Below, in pieces: positions 46,801-55,870 of a stretch of 64,000 nt of DNA. The position numbers and the translations under genes were made by a program. Source of the DNA: Euleptes europaea (Eukaryota > Chordata > Lepidosauria > Squamata > Sphaerodactylidae); assembly GCF_029931775.1 (NCBI RefSeq), contig NC_079324.1, positions 60,209,268 to 60,273,267 on the forward strand, read 5' to 3'. Within the stretch, counting starts at the first letter, position 1; each line of letters opens with the position of its first letter. The notes beneath the pieces were generated by a model. The model had not been told where the DNA came from, did no database searches, and saw nothing but the letters and a program-made list of their open reading frames with translations.

Positions 46801-49800
46801 GTCGTCTCATGTGAGTTGATGCTTTAAAAAAAACAACTGTTGGGAACCACCTTGAGTGCCATTGGCCGAGAATCTGCAGGGTATATGTTTTAAAGTTTCC
46901 TGTGGGAGGGAGTTCCAAAGTCTTCACCCACTTCCAGAAGCAAGGCAGGTAAGCACAAGGGAGAGGTCTTTTTTTCTGCCACTATTCTAAGACTTGGGAA
47001 CTCCCCTCCGCAAGAATTCACCTAGGCTCTGAATCTGCTGTCTTTAGGTGTTGGGCAAAGACTTTAATTTTTTTAAGTCTTTTTGCTTGGTTATGCCCCT
47101 CCTTCCTTTTGCCAGTTGCTCTGTTACCACTTTTACTGGTGGTTCTCTGGTCTCTGCCAGTTTTACTGCTGTTTTTATGGAAGTACTGAAACTTTGAACT
47201 ACTGCTGTCTTCTTTCTTTTGTTAGTGCCACTTTATTAATGATCTTATTGCTGCTATTATTGATTTGAATGCTGCCAGCTTTAATTGTTTTAGTCTAATT
47301 GTTTTTCTTTCTGTATATTGTAATCCACCTCAGAAATATTTTCATTGGGAATATGGGATGGGTAATGTACATAACAAAACGACGACAATACATTATTCTG
47401 TAACAATCCTGACTTTCTCCCCCCCCCCAACTTTCGTTCTGCAAAGGTGGGAACGTCCACTCTCCATCCACTAGCATGGCCGGTTCTGGACAATACAGGC
47501 AGCTTATCAATGACTACGGACCCCCGTCTCTAGGCTACACACAAAGTGTGCAGGTAAAAGCCTCCTATTTGGTTTTAACCTTTTTTGTTGAAATTGTGAG
47601 GGGACTGCAGGATGTTGCATGGAGAAGCGGCCCTCCAGTTCATTGTGTGTGCTGTAAAGTCACAGCTGACTTATGGCAACATAAGAACATAAGAAAAGCC
47701 ATGCTGGGTCAGACCAAGGTCCATCAAGTCCACCAGTCTGTTCACACAGTGGCCAACCAGGTGCTTCAAGGAAGCCCACAAACAAGACGACAGCATTATC
47801 CTGCCTGCGTTCCACAGCACCTAATATAATACGCATGCTCCTCTGATCCTGGAGAGAATAGGTATGCATCATGACTGGTATTCGTTTTAACTAGTAGCCA
47901 TGGATAGCCCTCTCCTCCATGAACATGTCCACTCCCCTCTTAAAGCCTTCCAAGTTGGCAGCCATCACCACATCCTGAGGCAGGGAGTTCCACAACTTAA
48001 CTATGCGTTGTGTGAAGAAATACTTCCTTTTATCAGTTTTGAATCTCTAAAACGATGACCCCATAGGGTTTTCAAGGCAAGAGACTTCAGAGGTGGTTTG
48101 CCATTGCCTGCCTCTGCATGGCTGGGAGAGTTCGGAGGGAACTGGGACGGGCCCAAGGTCACCCAGCAGGCTTGATGTGGAGGAGTGGGGAATCACATGA
48201 ACACATGAAGCTGCCTTATACTGAATCAGACCCTTGGTCAATCCAAGTCAGTATTGTCTACTCTGACTGGCAATGGCTCTCCAGGGTCTCAGGCAGAGGT
48301 GTTTCACATCACCTACTTGCCAAGTCCCTTCAACTGGAGATGCCGGGGATTGAACCTGAGACCTTCTGCATGCCAAGCAGATGCTCTACCACTGAGCCAC
48401 AGCCCCTCCCCCCAGTTCTCCAGATTAGAGTCTGCTGCCCTTAACCACTACACCACACTGGCTCATTAGGGGTTAAAATATAACAGAGCTTGCGCTGTGA
48501 TATTTTAAGAGGTTGGGTTAAACTGTTAAGCGATTGCACAATCTAATTAATCAGTGTGGTTGGCGCAGATGCGAACGAGCGGCGTTAGAGATGCTTAGTC
48601 ACCAAGCCTTCTGTTAGCACTGGCAACTGGTTTGACTGCCCCCACCCAATTATGCAGATTTACGAAAGGATGCCTCTTCTTTCGAACACTATTTCATGTA
48701 GCCCTGCCCACTACAGAAAGTTGCTGGATATACATATCTGGCTTCCCTACGTCTGGCAAGTTCTCCAGCAGTTCTGGCACACATCCCGCTCACATCTCTT
48801 CTCTTCCACCTTGCCCTTAAGGCACACTTGTGTTTCTCCTTTTCAGTCATCCCACCTGAGGTTTGCAATGCATTCGTTTATTTACGATATTTGCGCCCTG
48901 CCTTTCTGCCCCGTCAGGGCCACCGAGGCAGCTTACAGTTAAAGCAAGCATTATAAAAAAAATCATAAAGCAATTAAAGTCAAAAGGACATCTTTAAAAG
49001 CAAAAAAGAAGAGTTTATAAACATAGGGCAGGAAGGAGGGATTGCTGGGCAGGAGTGTGAGATGAAGCAAAAAAGTCTTTGCCTGCTGGCAGAAGACAAG
49101 GCCCAAAGGGGACAGATGAATATCCCTGGGGAGAGAGTTCTCTAGTTTTGGTGCCTGATGATCCTAGCTGTCTCCTATGCAAGTACCAACGCTGCTTAGC
49201 GTCCAAGATCTGCCCTGACCTCTCCTTAGAAGCAGATCAGATCAGCTGTGCCAGTGGCAGCCACAGAGCTATTTGCCTGCCTACTCCTTCTGTGACATCA
49301 CAGCAGCACAGCCAATCTCTGGAAGAAGCATATCAACACTACTGCCACAAAGTCCCTTATAGTGCGTTAGTAACTTGGACAGCCCTAATAGGTGACAGTG
49401 ATCGTGTGGGTTAAGATAAGTAAAACCTGGTCTTTTTTATTCTTTGGAAAGTTATTTCAAATGCATTCATTTATTTAGAATATTTCTGTGCTGCCTTTTT
49501 GGTGTCCTGCTCGAGGAAGCTTACAATTGAAAACACAGTATAAAAAACAAGCTGTTAGACAGAGGTATGTACATTCGTGCCATCAAGCTGCAACTGACGT
49601 GGGGATGTAGCTCAGTGGTAGAGCTACATGCTTTGCATGTATGAGGCCCCTGGTTCAATCCCCAGCATCTCCACTTTTAGGGGAGGGGCCATGGCTCAGT
49701 GGTAGAGCCTCTGCTTGGCATGCAGAAGGTCCCAGGTTCAATCCCCGGCATCTCCAGTTAAAGGGGCTAGGCAAGTAGGTGATGTGAAATATCTCTGCCT

Positions 49801-52800
49801 GAGACCCTGGAGAGCCGCTGCCCATCTGAGCAGACAATACTGACTTGGATGGACCAAGGGTCTGGTTCAGCAGAAGGCAGCTTAACGTATTCATGTGTGT
49901 GACTTTTGGTGACTGCAGCAAGGGTCTTTCAAGGCAAGTGGTGGTTTGCCAGTGTGCCTTCAGAGCCTTCCCATCCAAGTACTGACCCTGCTTAGCTTCT
50001 GAGATGTGACGAGATCGGGCTATACCCTCCTCATCAGACAGAAGCCGAGAGCCAGCGTGGTGTAGTGGTTGAGAGCGGTGGTTGGGAGCTGTGGACTCTG
50101 ATCTGGAGAACCGGGTTTGATTCCCCACACCTCCACATGAGCGGCAGAGGCTAATCTGGTGAACTGGATTAGTTTCCCCACTCCTACACAGGAAGCCAGC
50201 TGGGTGACCTTGGGCTAGTCACACTCTCTCTGCTTCAACTACCTCACAGGGTGTCTGTTGTGGCGAGGGGAAGGGAAGGTGATTGAGAGGAGGTTTGATT
50301 CTTCCTTAAGTGGTAGAGAAAGTCGGCATGTAAAAACCATCTCTTCTTCTATTTAAACTGCCCATAAAACAGAGCAGACCGTTAAAAAACTGATAGGATA
50401 AACCCCTAACTAAAAGATTGGGTAAAAAGGGGTATTTTAGCCTGGTGCCTAAAACAAAGTTCTAAATATACCCAATGGGTAGCTGTGTTTGTCTGTAGCA
50501 GTAGAAAAGAGCAAGAGTCCAGTAGTCCCTTAAAGACTAGTAAAATTTCTGGCAGGGTATGAGATTTCGTGAGCCATGACTTACTACTTCAGATACAGCT
50601 ATACCTGAAGAAGTGAGCTGTGACGAAAACTCCTACCCCACCAGGAATTTTGTGTCTTTAAGGGTCTACTGGACTCTTGCTCTTTTCTACCGAATATACA
50701 CAGATTGTCTGACATTACACTTTGAATCAAACACTTTCCCCACACCAGGCAGCTCTGATTAAAACACACACTTTAAGTTGCAGTACATACGTTTATTGAT
50801 CTGGGGCTGATTTGACGTTTGCTGGTCACTGGGACTTTTTGCCTAATTTGGATCCTGTGTCTTTCCACCCTGTCAGGGTACTAGTAGCAGTCAAGTTCCA
50901 CAGAGCAAGTACGCAGAACTTCTGGCCATCATAGAAGAACTAGGAAAAGAAATTAGGCCAACGTACGCCGGAAGTAAAAGTGCCATGGAGCGGCTAAAAC
51001 GAGGTAATCAAGCTAGTTCGAGGGGGGAAAGATATAAGAACATAAGAAAGGCCCTGCTGGATCAGACCAAGGCCCATCAAGTCCAGCAGTCTGTTCACAC
51101 AGTGGCCAACCAGGTGCTTCTAGGAAGCCCCCAAACAAGACGAGTGCAGCAGCACCGTCCTGCCTGTGTTCCACCGCACCCAAAATAATAGGCATACTCC
51201 TCTGATACTAGAGAGAATAGGTATGCAGCATGACTAGTATCCATTCTAACTAACAGCCATGAATACCCCTCTCCTCCATGAATATGTCCACTCCCCTCTT
51301 AAAGCCCTCCAAGCTGGCAGCCATCACCACATCCTGGGGCAGGGAGTTCCACAATTTAACTATGCCTTGTGTGAAAAAATACTTCCTTTTATCTGTTTTG
51401 AATCTCTCACCCTCCAGCATTAGCAGATGACCCCGTGTTCTAGTATTATGGGAGAGGGAGAAAAACTTCTCCCTGTACATTCTCTCCAATCCATGCATAA
51501 TTTTATAGACCTCTATCATGTTTCCCCTCAGCCGCCTTCTTTCCAAGCTAAACAGCCCCAAGCGTCTTAACCGCTCCCCATAGGACAGTTGCTCCAGTCC
51601 CCTAATCATTTTGGTGGCTCTTTTCTGCACCTTCTCAAGCTCTGCAATATCCTTTTTTAGGTGTGGTGACCAGAACTGTACACAGTATTCCAAGTGTGGT
51701 CTCACCATAGATTTGTACAAGGGCAGTATGATATCAGCAGTTTTATTCTCTATTCCTCATGTAATTATAGCCAGCATGGAATTTGCCTTTTTTACAGCAG
51801 CTGCACACTGGGTTGACATCTTCATTGAGGTATCCACTACCACCCCAAGATCCCTTTCTTGGTCTGTTGCTGCCAGCACAGATCCCATCAGTGTGTATGT
51901 GAAGTTGGGATTTTTTGTCCCAATATGCATCACTTTACACTTACATTGAATCTCATTTGCCATTTTAATGCCCATTCTTCCAGTATGCAGAGATCCTTCT
52001 GGAGCTCTTCACAGTCCGATTTTGTTTTAACCATCCTAAATAATTTGGTGTCATCTGCAAACTTGGCTACTTCACTGTTTAACCCCAACTCCAGGTCATT
52101 GATGAACAGGTTGAAAAGCACCGGTCCCAACAGAGATCCCTGAGGCACCCCACTGCTTACATCCCGCCATTGTGAGAACTGACCATTGATTCCTACTCTC
52201 TGCTTCCTATTTTTCAGCCAGCTCTCAATCCATAAGAGGACTTGTCCTCTTATCCCTTGACTATGAAATTTGCTTAGCAGTCTCTGGTGGGGGACTTTGT
52301 CAAAAGCTTTTTGGAAATCCAAATACACAATATCCACAGGCTCATTCCTGTCCACATGCTTATTGACGCTTTCAAAAAACTCTTAATAGGTTAGTGAGAC
52401 AGGACCTACCCTTACAGAAGCCATGTTGGGTTTTGCCCAGCAGACCTTGCCCTTCTATATGCTTGACAATTGTATCTTTAATAATGCTTTCCACTAATTT
52501 ACCCGGAACAGACGTTAAGCTAACTGGCCTGTAATTTCCTGGGTCCCCCCTGGAACCTTTTTTATAAATGGGTGCTACATTGGCCATTCTCCAGTCCTCT
52601 GGTACAGAGGCTGATCGAAGGGACATATTACATACCTTTGTTAGAAGTTCAGCAATTTCCCATTTGAGTTCTTGAAGAACTCTAGGATGAATACTGTCTG
52701 GTCCCTGTGACTTGTTAGTTTGCCGTTTGTCTAGACCAGTGGTTCCCAACCTTTTTTTGACCAGGGACCACTAGGACTTTTTTGTTTGGTGCAGGGACCC

Positions 52801-55800
52801 CAAGGTTCAAAATAAAAATTCTGAGAATTTGAAAATAAACTTTAATCATAACTGTTAGTTAAACATTAAACTTAGAATAATATTTGAATATATATTTTTA
52901 TAATAGAGAACTTTTAATTGAAAATATTAATTTATTATGGGTTTATAACTTTGTTTCGCAGACCTTAATTTAGTTCTCGCGGACCCCTGGGGGTCCATGG
53001 ACCCCCGGTTGGGAACCAGTGGTCTAGACGTTCTAGGACTTCCTGCCTTGTTACCACTATTTACCTCAGTTCCTCATTTTCCCCTCTCCAAAATCTCTGT
53101 TCAGGAGAAGGAATCTGCCCTGTATCTTCAACAGTGAAGACAGATGAGAAGAATTTGTTTAGTTTTTCAGCAGTCGCTTTATCCTCCCTTAGAGTTCCTT
53201 TACTCCCATTGTCATCCAATGGTCCAACTGCTTCCCTAGCTGGTTTCCTACTCCTAATATACTTAAAGAATTTCTTATTGTTTGTTTTGATGTGTTTAGC
53301 AATATGCCCCTCAAAATCTTTTTTTGCATCTCTAATCTGTTTGCATTTCCTTTGTGCAAGTTTGTGTTTGCTTCTGTTTGCCTTGTTTGGGCAAACTTTC
53401 CAGTCTCTGAAGGAAGACTTTTTTTCTCTAATTGCTTCCTTTACCTTACCCGTTAGCCATGGTGGTGACCTCTTGGACTTATTACTACCTTTCCTGACCT
53501 GCAGTATACAAGCTAGCTGAGCCTCTAGTAATGTGGACTTGAGTAACCCCCAAGCCTTTTCAAGAGATTTAACCCTCCTAACTGTTCCTTTCAACTTCCT
53601 CTTTACCAGTTTTCTCATTTTAGAGAAGTTCCCTAAAGTCAAAGTTAATTGTGTGAGATTTCCCAGTCACTTTCCCATTTGCATCTAAATTAAATTTGAT
53701 GCCATTGTGATCACTATTACCAACTGGCTCAACTACATCCACATCCCGCACTAAATCACTGGCAGCACCACAGAGTATTAAATCCAGGATCGCCTCCTCT
53801 CTGGTAGGGTCTATGACCAACTGTTCGAGGGCACAGTCATTTAGGATGTCTAAAATTTTTATCTCTTTGGCTTGACTGGAGCATACATTTATCCAATCAA
53901 TATGAGGGAAGTTGAAGTCTCCCATTATTACTACTTCATTACCTTTACATTCTTCCCTAATTTCATTCTCCATCTCAAGATCACCCTGAGCCATTTGGTT
54001 AGGGGGCCGATAGAAATTAATGGAAAACACGGAATAAAGTATTTAACTTCGCAAGATACTGGGGAAAGCTCGAGGAGAGGAGAACTGGCTCTTTCTCCAT
54101 TTTTATTCTGTCCTCCAAAATGCTTAGGATAGCATATGTGGTTCGCCCTCTTCCGTTTTGTCCTCACAACAGCCCTGTGAGGTAGGTTAGACTGGGTGAC
54201 CAGCCCCAGAGAGCTTGATGGCCAAGTGGGGATAGTCCTGATCCGACTCAGGCATCATGCGCATGGCAACTGAGGAGAACCTGCAGTTTACATGTGACTG
54301 TTGCAGAAGGTGAGGGACCCCCAGATCCAACCTGTACAGCGTAAGGACATGAGATGGGATCAGATTTGGCTCCTGCTGTGAATGTGCCAGGGGGGCTTAG
54401 GTACGCCACTAATCTTTCTGTCCCCTACCTGCTATATGTATGTAAATGCCATCAAGTCACAGCCGACTTCTGGCAACCCCAGCAAGGGCTTTCAAGGCAA
54501 GTGAGAAGCAGAGGTGGTTAGCATCATAGAATCATGGAAGGGGTCACCAGGGTCATCTAGTCCAACCCCCTGCACAATGCATGAAATTCACAACCACCTC
54601 CCACACACACACCCAGTGACCCCTACTCCATGCCCAGAAGTTGGCTAAGATGCCCTCCCTCTCATCATCTGCTTAGGGTCATAGAATCAGCATTGCTGAC
54701 AGATGGCCATCTAGCCTCTGCTTAAAAACCTCCAGGGAAGGAGAGCTCACCACCTCCCAAGGAAGCCTGTTCCACTGAGGAACCTCTCCAACTGTTAGAA
54801 AATTCTTCCTAATATCTAGACGGAAACTCTTTTGATTTAATTTCAACCCGTTGGTTCTGGTCCGAGAACCAATGGTTGGCCATTGCCTTCCTCAGCAGAG
54901 TCATCCGTGGTGGTCTCCTTTCTAAGTACCACCCTACTGAGCTTCTGAGATCTGACGAGATCAGGCTATACCATGCTGCCTTCCCTCTCACCTGCCTGCA
55001 GTATGGGTGTAATAATGCCAACCTTAGATGCCTGTTATAAAGAATACTTGAAATTTTTTGAACACTATACAAATGTCAGCCCAATTAAACATACAATGCA
55101 TTTATTTATATCCCACTCTCCTCCCCATTTGAGACTTACTGCTTTTAGAACATTGTTCTTCGCTCCACCATTTTCCTCACAACAACCTTGTGAAGTAGGC
55201 CAGACTAAGAGATTGTGATGGGCCCAAGTTCACCCCGCGAGTTTCCATGGTAAATGTGGGGATTCGAACCCAGGTGGCCCGGGGTCCTAATCCATCACTC
55301 TATCAACTGCACCACATTGGCTCTCAATCTCCATCCGTTTCAGTATCCTCTACTTCAGTTTGCTGACAACTCCCAGGCAGAGAAAGTTCTTTCCCACTTC
55401 ACTCCGACAATTTTTAGTTTTGAGATTATCAGGGAATCGAACCTGGGACCTTCTGCATGCAAAGTGTGTACTCTGCCTTGGAGCCACTGTCCCACCTCTT
55501 TATAGAAATGTTGTGATAGCCACAAAACAGTTTCAGTGGATAATTTTCTTTAAAAGCTTAAGATAAAATGATCCCAACCAACCAAAGTGTGTCTAACAAA
55601 GGCTCACAAACACAAGTGATCCAGGCTAGTCTTAGTGGGACAGAGAATCTCTCCTGCATGAGAGCATTTAAACATGGTTTGTGCAGGAGAATTCTATAGT
55701 GGCTGGAATTTTCCTTGGCAAGAACTAACATCCTCACCTATTTCCTAAACGTGGGATATTTTTAAAGCCAGTCCAAACCGATCATATGTATCTGTTTTGC

Positions 55801-55870
55801 AGGCATAATTCACGCTAGAGGATTAGTTCGAGAGTGTTTGGCAGAGACCGAGCGGAACGCAAGATCCTAG
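34171..55870 (+). CDS. CDK2AP1: Cyclin-dependent kinase 2-associated protein 1 (DOC-1)
   Basis: CDK2AP1 is a small nuclear protein that binds CDK2 and is a subunit of the NuRD chromatin-remodelling complex. Four coding exons: 34171-34228, 47447-47553, 50877-51003 and 55803-55870, joining to 119-120 residues (human 115). The start MSYKPNL is the family's conserved N-terminus and sits in a CpG island. Exon 2 carries VHSPSTSMA and [16 protein letters not shown]. Exon 3 has [20 protein letters not shown] and [17 protein letters not shown]. Exon 4 gives [22 protein letters not shown], with the TER motif linked to CDK2 binding and the Cys known to form a disulfide-linked homodimer. Exons 3-4 appear identical to the human protein; variation is confined to the N-terminal linker. 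Splice phases agree (1, 0, 1). Intron 1 is about 13 kb and full of repeats. A second possible first exon lies at 42809. Confidence 0.97.
34818..35183 (+). mobile_element. CR1 LINE 3' fragment in CDK2AP1 intron 1
   Basis: Forward CR1: C-terminal remnants ([16 protein letters not shown]), 3'UTR gagttggactagatgaccctgg and the terminal repeat gattctatgac. It abuts the CpG island, so the GC-rich open frame continues into it by chance. Confidence 0.88.
35263..35458. mobile_element. GGGTTGCCA MITE, copy 2
   Basis: tagggttgccaacctgg start, ttcccctggagaaaatgg interior, gacctggcaaccc end. The right-hand TA is changed to ga. Confidence 0.7.
35633..35838. mobile_element. GGGTTGCCA MITE, copy 3 (opposite orientation)
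   Basis: TA aggttgccaacttcagg start, ctggagattt interior, aagttggcaaccc TA end. Inverted relative to copies 1 and 2. Confidence 0.7.
36155..36262 (-). mobile_element. tRNA-Ala-like SINE (family B), truncated
   Basis: gacacatgaagctgccttctac, caaagtcagtattgtctactc, ctctccagggtctcagg; the tRNA-like head is missing. Confidence 0.8.
36330..36475 (-). mobile_element. CORE/MIR-like tRNA SINE fragment
   Basis: cctcacaacaaccctgagaggg core and ggatttgaacccagatcgccc, the B-box region in reverse. Confidence 0.65.
36805..37030 (-). mobile_element. CR1 LINE 3' fragment
   Basis: Starts with repeated agaat units (CR1 terminal repeat in reverse), then ccaccagggtcatctagtccaac and gatggccatctagcctctgc. Confidence 0.85.
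37664..37873 (-). mobile_element. 5S-rRNA-derived SINE
   Basis: aaagtgccatcaagtcacagc tail, gctcccatccaagtactaaccagggcc 5S-like part, ggccatccatgccaggg end. Confidence 0.87.
38022..38192. mobile_element. Fold-back element, about 65-70-bp arms
   Basis: ggaggttttgccttggatttgcc...tctctagatgcac on the left recurs inverted on the right (gtgcatctagagag...ggcaaatccaaggcaaaacctcc). The loop is about 20-30 bp. No coding capacity; family unknown. Confidence 0.8.
38193..40119 (+). other. CDK2AP1 intron 1, no recognised repeats
   Basis: About 1.9 kb of mixed-composition intronic DNA, notable here for lacking SINE and CR1 pieces. A weak imperfect inverted repeat lies around 38500-38640. No exon with splice support was found. 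Confidence 0.45.
40120..40334. mobile_element. GGGTTGCCA MITE, copy 4
   Basis: TA gggttgccaggtctgcg start, cattttctccaggggg interior, gaggttggcaagcc TA end. A partial terminus of another copy lies at 40086-40099. Confidence 0.72.
40335..41801 (+). other. CDK2AP1 intron 1, nothing recognised
   Basis: About 1.5 kb of intronic DNA with poly-C and poly-A runs. No exon or named repeat identified. Confidence 0.4.
41802..42014. mobile_element. GGGTTGCCA MITE, copy 5
   Basis: TA aagttgccaactttgag start, ttttctccaggagaactg interior, gaggttggcaagag TA end; termini somewhat diverged. Confidence 0.68.
42053..42247. mobile_element. GGGTTGCCA MITE, copy 6
   Basis: TA gggttgccagctctgg start, gaggttggcaacct TA end. 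Lies 38 bp from copy 5 in the same orientation. Confidence 0.72.
42640..42808 (+). promoter_or_regulatory. Candidate internal CDK2AP1 promoter
   Basis: Locally GC- and CpG-enriched sequence (gcgcgag, gcgccgcggcc, gcgcacggcg) directly precedes the alternative first-exon ATG, in an intron otherwise made of SINE, CR1 and inverted-repeat elements. No clear TATA box was seen. Promoter function is inferred from position and composition. Confidence 0.45.
42809..42848 (+). CDS. CDK2AP1: Possible alternative first exon of CDK2AP1
   Basis: ATG followed by 13 codons ([13 protein letters not shown] plus one base), then a donor ag|gtaaag. It ends in phase 1 exactly like the main first exon, so splicing to the exon at 47447 would give an alternative N-terminus followed by GNVHSPST. 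It shares the MSY start with the main isoform. The surrounding 150 bp is locally GC-rich and repeat-free inside a repeat-filled intron. No transcript evidence is available; phase match plus good start and donor make it a strong candidate. Confidence 0.6.
43185..43612 (+). mobile_element. Two head-to-tail CR1 3' ends (ATGTTCTT-tailed type)
   Basis: Copy one (about 43185-43334) and copy two (about 43335-43612) both contain ctggttggccact, gacttgatggaccttggtctg-like text and the tail atggc.tt..tatgttcttatgt. This is the CR1 subfamily also present in reverse at 47679, 51032 and 62641. Confidence 0.82.
44214..44290 (+). repeat. tRNA-like SINE head remnant
   Basis: ctggtgtaatggttggtgtgttagat (A-box-like) and taggttcaaatccccgttagg (B-box-like). 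It does not fold into a full cloverleaf as I read it, so a SINE remnant is more likely than a tRNA gene. Confidence 0.4.
44632..44853 (+). mobile_element. tRNA-Ala-like SINE (family B), full length
   Basis: ggggccatggctcagtggcagagcatctgc head, ggttcaatccccagc B box, caatactgactttgatgg body, gcagcttcatgtgttcgtgtg end. Confidence 0.88.
44866..45078 (-). mobile_element. 5S-rRNA-derived SINE
   Basis: aaagtgccatcaaatcacagcc tail, ctcccatccatgtactaaccagggctgac 5S-like part, gggccatctttagtcagggc end. Confidence 0.86.
45092..45275 (-). mobile_element. 5S-rRNA-derived SINE, second adjacent copy
   Basis: gaaagtgctgtcaagtcgcagccgacttatggcgacc tail, gctgaccctgcttagcttctgag 5S-like part. Same orientation as the preceding copy, 14 bp apart. 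Confidence 0.85.
45522..45837 (-). mobile_element. tRNA-derived SINE (family A), full length
   Basis: gaagaagagttggtttttatatgccgac 3' end first, then aaggtcacccagctggcttc, and the tRNA-like head in reverse (cttaaccactacaccacactggctc). Confidence 0.9.
46168..46384 (+). mobile_element. tRNA-Ala-like SINE (family B)
   Basis: tgctgtggctcagtggtagagcatctgc head, ggttcaatccccggcatctc B box, gtagcttcatgtgttcatgtgtg end. Confidence 0.88.
46385..47446 (+). other. CDK2AP1 intron 1, 3' end
   Basis: AT-rich intron leading to the exon 2 acceptor, including a (gt)n run at about 46660-46680. No named repeat seen except possible diverged SINE tail at 47320-47360. Confidence 0.45.
47679..48055 (-). mobile_element. 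CR1 LINE 3' fragment (ATGTTCTT-tailed type)
   Basis: aacataagaacataagaaaagcc terminal repeat, cagaccaaggtccatcaagtcc, ggcagggagttccacaacttaac. Reverse copy in CDK2AP1 intron 2. Confidence 0.88.
48056..48194 (-). repeat. 5S SINE and family A SINE fragments
   Basis: 48060-48118 matches the middle of the 5S SINE (gttttcaaggcaagagacttcagaggtgg). It is followed by a family A piece (aaggtcacccagcaggcttgatgtgg), then interrupted by the family B SINE at 48195; the family A head resumes at about 48412-48466. Confidence 0.7.
48195..48410 (-). mobile_element. tRNA-Ala-like SINE (family B), inserted in family A SINE
   Basis: acacatgaagctgccttatactg end, ccaagtcagtattgtctactc body, gattgaacctgagaccttctgc B box and ccactgagccacagcccctcc head in reverse. 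Confidence 0.87.
48480..49604 (+). other. CDK2AP1 intron 2, mostly unrecognised
   Basis: Contains two degraded SINE-like tails (about 48870-48960 and 49460-49550, with cattcgtttatttacgatattt and gaggcagcttacagtt). No other features were seen. Confidence 0.4.
49605..49677 (+). tRNA. tRNA-Ala(TGC)-like sequence, possibly a pseudogene
   Basis: Reads as a tRNA-Ala: acceptor ggggatg pairs with catctcc, D-arm gctcagtggtagagc, anticodon arm catgctttgcatgtatg (anticodon TGC) and ttcaatc T-loop. There is one extra base between the D and anticodon stems. The T stem (cctgg/cccag) has two mismatches, so function is doubtful. It lies directly upstream of a tRNA-Ala-like SINE. Confidence 0.4.
49678..49892 (+). 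mobile_element. tRNA-Ala-like SINE (family B), full length
   Basis: gggaggggccatggctcagtgg head, ggttcaatccccggcatctcc B box, gaccaagggtctggttcagc, gcagcttaacgtattcatgtg end. Confidence 0.88.
49893..50040 (-). mobile_element. 5S-rRNA-derived SINE, degraded
   Basis: gacttttggtgactgcagcaagggtctttcaaggcaag tail, ttcccatccaagtactgaccctgcttagcttctgag 5S-like part. Confidence 0.75.
50049..50352 (+). mobile_element. tRNA-derived SINE (family A), full length
   Basis: agagccagcgtggtgtagtggttgagagcgg head, gtttgattccccacacc B box, gaagccagctgggtgaccttgggc, 3' end agagaaagtcggcatgtaaaaacc. Confidence 0.9.
50467..50700. mobile_element. Fold-back MITE, second copy
   Basis: gggtagctgtgtttgtctg, gagcaagagtccagtag.cccttaaagac, gagatttcgtgagcc, loop, gaagtgagctgtg, ggtctactggactcttgctc. 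Same family as 33438-33656 but more diverged. Confidence 0.8.
51032..54003 (-). mobile_element. CR1 LINE, 3 kb, 5'-truncated, with hAT insertion
   Basis: The longest LINE here. On the minus strand: C-terminal endonuclease ([32 protein letters not shown]) near 54003-53645, a linker, then reverse transcriptase ([61 protein letters not shown]). It ends with the C-terminal region ([30 protein letters not shown]) and the 3' tail atgttcttatat. There is at least one frameshift near 52,370, and a 285-bp hAT element splits it at 52737-53021. Lies in CDK2AP1 intron 3, opposite to the gene. Confidence 0.93.
52737..53021. mobile_element. 285-bp hAT MITE inside CR1
   Basis: Perfect 15-bp terminal inverted repeats (cagtggttcccaacc / ggttgggaaccagtg). 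A perfect 8-bp, itself palindromic, target duplication gtctagac flanks it (52729-52736 and 53022-53029). The interior is AT-rich with gggaccactagg and ggacccctgggggtcc near the ends. Confidence 0.95.
54125..54290 (-). mobile_element. CORE/MIR-like tRNA SINE fragment
   Basis: cctcacaacagccctgtgaggtaggttagac core with diverged flanks. Confidence 0.6.
54440..54975 (-). mobile_element. 5S-rRNA-derived SINE split by CR1
   Basis: First part 54440-54521 (gccatcaagtcacagccgac, ttcaaggcaagtgagaagcagaggtgg). The second part resumes at about 54867 (ggttggccattgccttcc, 5S-like part gagcttctgagatctgacgagatc). The gap holds the CR1 fragment. Confidence 0.85.
54522..54866 (-). mobile_element. CR1 LINE 3' fragment nested in 5S SINE
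   Basis: catagaatcatggaaggggtcaccagggtc, tctagtccaaccccctgcac, gtcatagaatcagcattgctgacag, through to ttggttctggtccgag. A short ggtt duplication is visible at the junctions. Confidence 0.87.
55085..55325 (-). mobile_element. CORE/MIR-like tRNA SINE
   Basis: atttatttatatcccactctcctcc 3' end, cctcacaacaaccttgtgaagtaggcc core, ggattcgaacccaggtggcc B box, cactctatcaactgcaccacattggctctc head in reverse. Confidence 0.78.
55425..55500 (-). mobile_element. tRNA-like SINE head remnant (family B)
   Basis: aatcgaacctgggaccttctgcatgc and ggagccactgtccca are the B and A box regions in reverse. Its body may be the sequence just upstream. Confidence 0.6.
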
